The notes under the pieces: model-generated
The model's input: the letters and a program-made list of their open reading frames with translations, nothing else
Told to the model about the DNA's origin: nothing
The model's database searches: none
Assembly (NCBI GenBank): GCA_030753015.1
Contig: JASMDC010000028.1
Coordinates: forward strand, 1-44,408
Source: Candidatus Undinarchaeales archaeon
Lineage (GTDB): Archaea; SpSt-1190; JASMDC01
DNA: 44,408 bases
Reading direction: 5' to 3'
In this document: in pieces, positions 42,637 through 44,408 of the stretch
How positions within the stretch are numbered: the first letter of the stretch is position 1
How the letters are laid out: each line of letters starts with the position of its first letter
Translations under genes and position numbers: made by a program

Positions 42637-44244
42637 TCACGCCCCGGGCAAAATACGGTAGAAGGTGTACCCCACGCCCCCACCCTCATAGGTACGGAAG
42701 GGAGTGAGCTGGAACCGCTTCCTCATCCAGAAGCAGCGTTCCAGTGATCCATCGATGTCCCACTTAACACAGTAGACATCCTCGAAGAAGAGTACGCAGG
42801 CGTTACGGTCGAACTGCTCCTCCCGGGCCGCAACGTCCGTCAGGAACGTTCCTATGGGCATGACCTCGAACCCCGTGGTCGAGCTCAGGACCGTGGGCCG
42901 TTCCAGGACAACGATGCAATCAGCAGGTATCTCACGCTCGGCACGCTCGGGGATGGTGGCCATCAGCACGCGATGCGGATCAGAGTAGAATGCGGCGTGG
43001 TCCCGGGCGTAGGGTATATTGAGCGTGGCCACAGCAAGGGCGATGACCACGAGGAGGTGTATGGTCCATTGCCTGCCGATGCGGGCCGAGATGGACCGTG
43101 AGACCTCCAGGGCACCGCGAGCGCCGAATATCCAGAGCACGGGAGCGAAGCTCGTGAAGAACCGTTCCTTCCCTTGGAGAGTCTGGAACCATGATGTGAA
43201 ATACACGAGCCAGAGGATTGCGAACCATATCCCGAGGAAAAGGCTCTGTCGACGTCGCTCCCGGAGCATTGGAGAAATCCCGAATAGCACCAAGACCGAG
43301 AAGAGCGACGTCTGGTGAGAGCCATCGAACAGCGACGGGCCGAAGGCAAGTGAGTTATCGATGAGATTGCCAAGGCTCCAGTTGCTCCCGCTCATCTGCC
43401 CTCCTGTATCGCTGGCTTGCCAGTCCGTGAACGCATGGCTCCCGATAACGACGACCAAGTTGGGCAGGGAGAGGAGGACTGCCAAGGCGAGCGGTAGCAC
43501 GATGCTCCGGATAGAGGGGCCAGTCCTGCGATAGAGCAGCCAGCCAGCGATGAACAAGACGAACAGGAAGTAGTTCTCCTGCCGGAGCTGGACTGCGAAC
43601 GCCATACCCGCGAGCGCGAGCTGGAGCAGGTCGCGCCGCATGGAACGGAAGGCGAGGAGGGAGAAGTAAATGACTAGGATTATGAAGAAGATCGAGGCCG
43701 CGTTGGACTTCGCGCACGCCGACCATCTGATATGGATGGGATCGCATGCGAGCCAGAGCGCTGCTACCAGTGCTGCGTCCGAGCGACCAGTGACGAGACG
43801 CGTGAGGAGGAACACCGGTAGGATGGTGAACGCACCTATGACGAGGGCGGTGTAGATGGCAACCCAGTTATTCACACCGAACAGGCCGAATGCGATAGAG
43901 ATGAGGACCGACCAACCGATGGGCTCGCGGTAATCGCCTTGGCTCCCTGAGCGGAGCAGGTCCTTTGCCGCTCCCATGTCCAACTGCTCATCGATGTAGA
44001 TGATGTGGTGGGGAGAAGGGATTGAGAGCCGGAGAGCCAGGGATGCGCATAGGACCAGAGCAAGTACTGCCCAGGTAACGGGATCGACATCTCGGAGGTG
44101 GCGCATGAGCGCACGGCGGGCCCGTACTGCGAAGAAGAGCATAAGGAGGAACGCAATCAGCGCAGTGAACGGCGCTACACCGAAAATAGTATATTCCAGC
44201 CATACCATGAAATCAGCGATCAGTTCCCCCGTCGCCATCTGCAC
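42637..44244 (-). CDS. GT-C (PMT/GT39-like) polytopic membrane glycosyltransferase
   Basis: The protein has 535 residues from GTG 44244, or 533 from ATG 44238; both lie 27-33 nt from a TATA-like box. There are about ten to twelve hydrophobic helices in residues 15-400. An acidic motif IIYIDEQLDMG after the second helix matches the GT-C catalytic loop, and DPIHIRWSACAKSN and RQENYFLF resemble conserved PMT_2-type segments. A soluble C-terminal domain follows (about 410-535). The family takes sugar from a polyprenyl phosphate carrier and adds it to protein or lipid on the outer face of the membrane. It is convergent with the Rieske surface-protein gene (10 bp between stops), not next to the DPM1-like gene, though that enzyme could supply its donor. 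Specificity unknown. Confidence 0.85.
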   Translation of the reverse strand: MQMATGELIADFMVWLEYTIFGVAPFTALIAFLLMLFFAVRARRALMRHLRDVDPVTWAVLALVLCASLALRLSIPSPHHIIYIDEQLDMGAAKDLLRSGSQGDYREPIGWSVLISIAFGLFGVNNWVAIYTALVIGAFTILPVFLLTRLVTGRSDAALVAALWLACDPIHIRWSACAKSNAASIFFIILVIYFSLLAFRSMRRDLLQLALAGMAFAVQLRQENYFLFVLFIAGWLLYRRTGPSIRSIVLPLALAVLLSLPNLVVVIGSHAFTDWQASDTGGQMSGSNWSLGNLIDNSLAFGPSLFDGSHQTSLFSVLVLFGISPMLRERRRQSLFLGIWFAILWLVYFTSWFQTLQGKERFFTSFAPVLWIFGARGALEVSRSISARIGRQWTIHLLVVIALAVATLNIPYARDHAAFYSDPHRVLMATIPERAEREIPADCIVVLERPTVLSSTTGFEVMPIGTFLTDVAAREEQFDRNACVLFFEDVYCVKWDIDGSLERCFWMRKRFQLTPFRTYEGGGVGYTFYRILPGA

Positions 44245-44264
44245 CCGTCTCTCGTTCTAAAGAA

Positions 44265-44272
44265 AGATAAAG
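44265..44272 (-). promoter_or_regulatory. TATA-like box for the GT-C gene
   Basis: CTTTATCT on the minus strand, 27 nt from GTG 44244 and 33 nt from ATG 44238. Both fit a leaderless start. Confidence 0.45.
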
Positions 44273-44348
44273 CCATTGCTCTCCCGGATGAGAGTTCTGG
44301 TACCGGAGAAGAGGGGATATGGACCTTGTTGCGCGCCCCATGAAAAAA

Positions 44349-44356
44349 GTTATAAA
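44349..44356 (+). promoter_or_regulatory. TATA-like box for a gene running off the right edge
   Basis: GTTATAAA preceded by an A-run (44343-44348), 25 nt before ATG 44375 and 37 nt before ATG 44387. Together with the minus-strand box at 44265 it makes the gap 44245-44374 a divergent promoter region. Confidence 0.45.
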
Positions 44357-44374
44357 CACTAGTTGTTTCACCGA

Positions 44375-44408
44375 ATGTCCCAGCAAATGCCCCGATATAC
44401 TGAGAATG
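44375..44408 (+). CDS. Possible start of a gene, cut by window edge
   Basis: From ATG 44375 the frame is open for the 11 codons left in the window (MSQQMPRYTEN). Its distance from the TATA-like box at 44349 fits the leaderless pattern. Too little is present to name a product. Confidence 0.35.
   Translation, partial: MSQQMPRYTEN

Overview
The window reads as a stretch of a GC-rich archaeal chromosome. The archaeal signs are: TATA-like boxes about 25-33 nt upstream of start codons, with mostly leaderless starts; Shine-Dalgarno (SD) sequences matching GGAGGTG only at internal genes and one long leader; an archaeal class III (pilin-like) signal sequence; and a DPM1-like glycosyltransferase with two polytopic GT-C enzymes. 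I could not assign a phylum from the sequence. There are no rRNA, tRNA, CRISPR or insertion sequences that I can see.

Left part (1-17402, all minus strand): a 3,313-residue membrane-anchored surface protein (17402-7461) holding a Cys/His metal-binding-like block, a discoidin-like domain, five 78-residue thrombospondin-type-3-like calcium repeats, a coiled coil and a C-terminal membrane anchor. Behind its own promoter follows a translationally coupled trio of secreted or anchored proteins (7334-4107, 4110-2263, 2269 to beyond the left edge). The 392-bp gap 17403-17794 carries promoters, two 6-2-6 inverted repeats and a possible small leader ORF.

Middle (17795-27080, all minus strand): a Cys-repeat lipoprotein, then a five-gene set in which every stop overlaps the next start: B12-binding radical SAM protein, DPM1-like GT2, a second membrane GT2, a SPASM-like radical SAM protein, and a GT-C-like membrane protein fused to a seven-bladed WD40 propeller. 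A flippase-like membrane protein lies just upstream. This looks like a surface-glycan or lipid-linked saccharide pathway with unusual radical chemistry.

Right part (27115-44408): a lipoprotein, a Tat-signal AmmeMemoRadiSam-type radical SAM enzyme, a 707-residue short paralogue of the giant protein's C-terminal half, a 2,108-residue protein (Cu-binding-MopE-like motif, Asp-box propeller inserted in a Cys-repeat array, three helical repeats, membrane anchor), a 1,335-residue protein with an N-terminal Rieske [2Fe-2S] domain followed by two families of Cys repeats, and a second GT-C membrane enzyme. A partial gene may start at the right edge.

Taken together, the window encodes seven very Cys-rich exported proteins (one of them cut by the window edge), most with visible membrane or lipid anchors, several with metal or redox motifs, next to glycosylation enzymes. 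I infer a disulfide-rich, probably glycosylated and metal/redox-active cell-surface apparatus. The assignment to one system rests on shared modules and proximity only.
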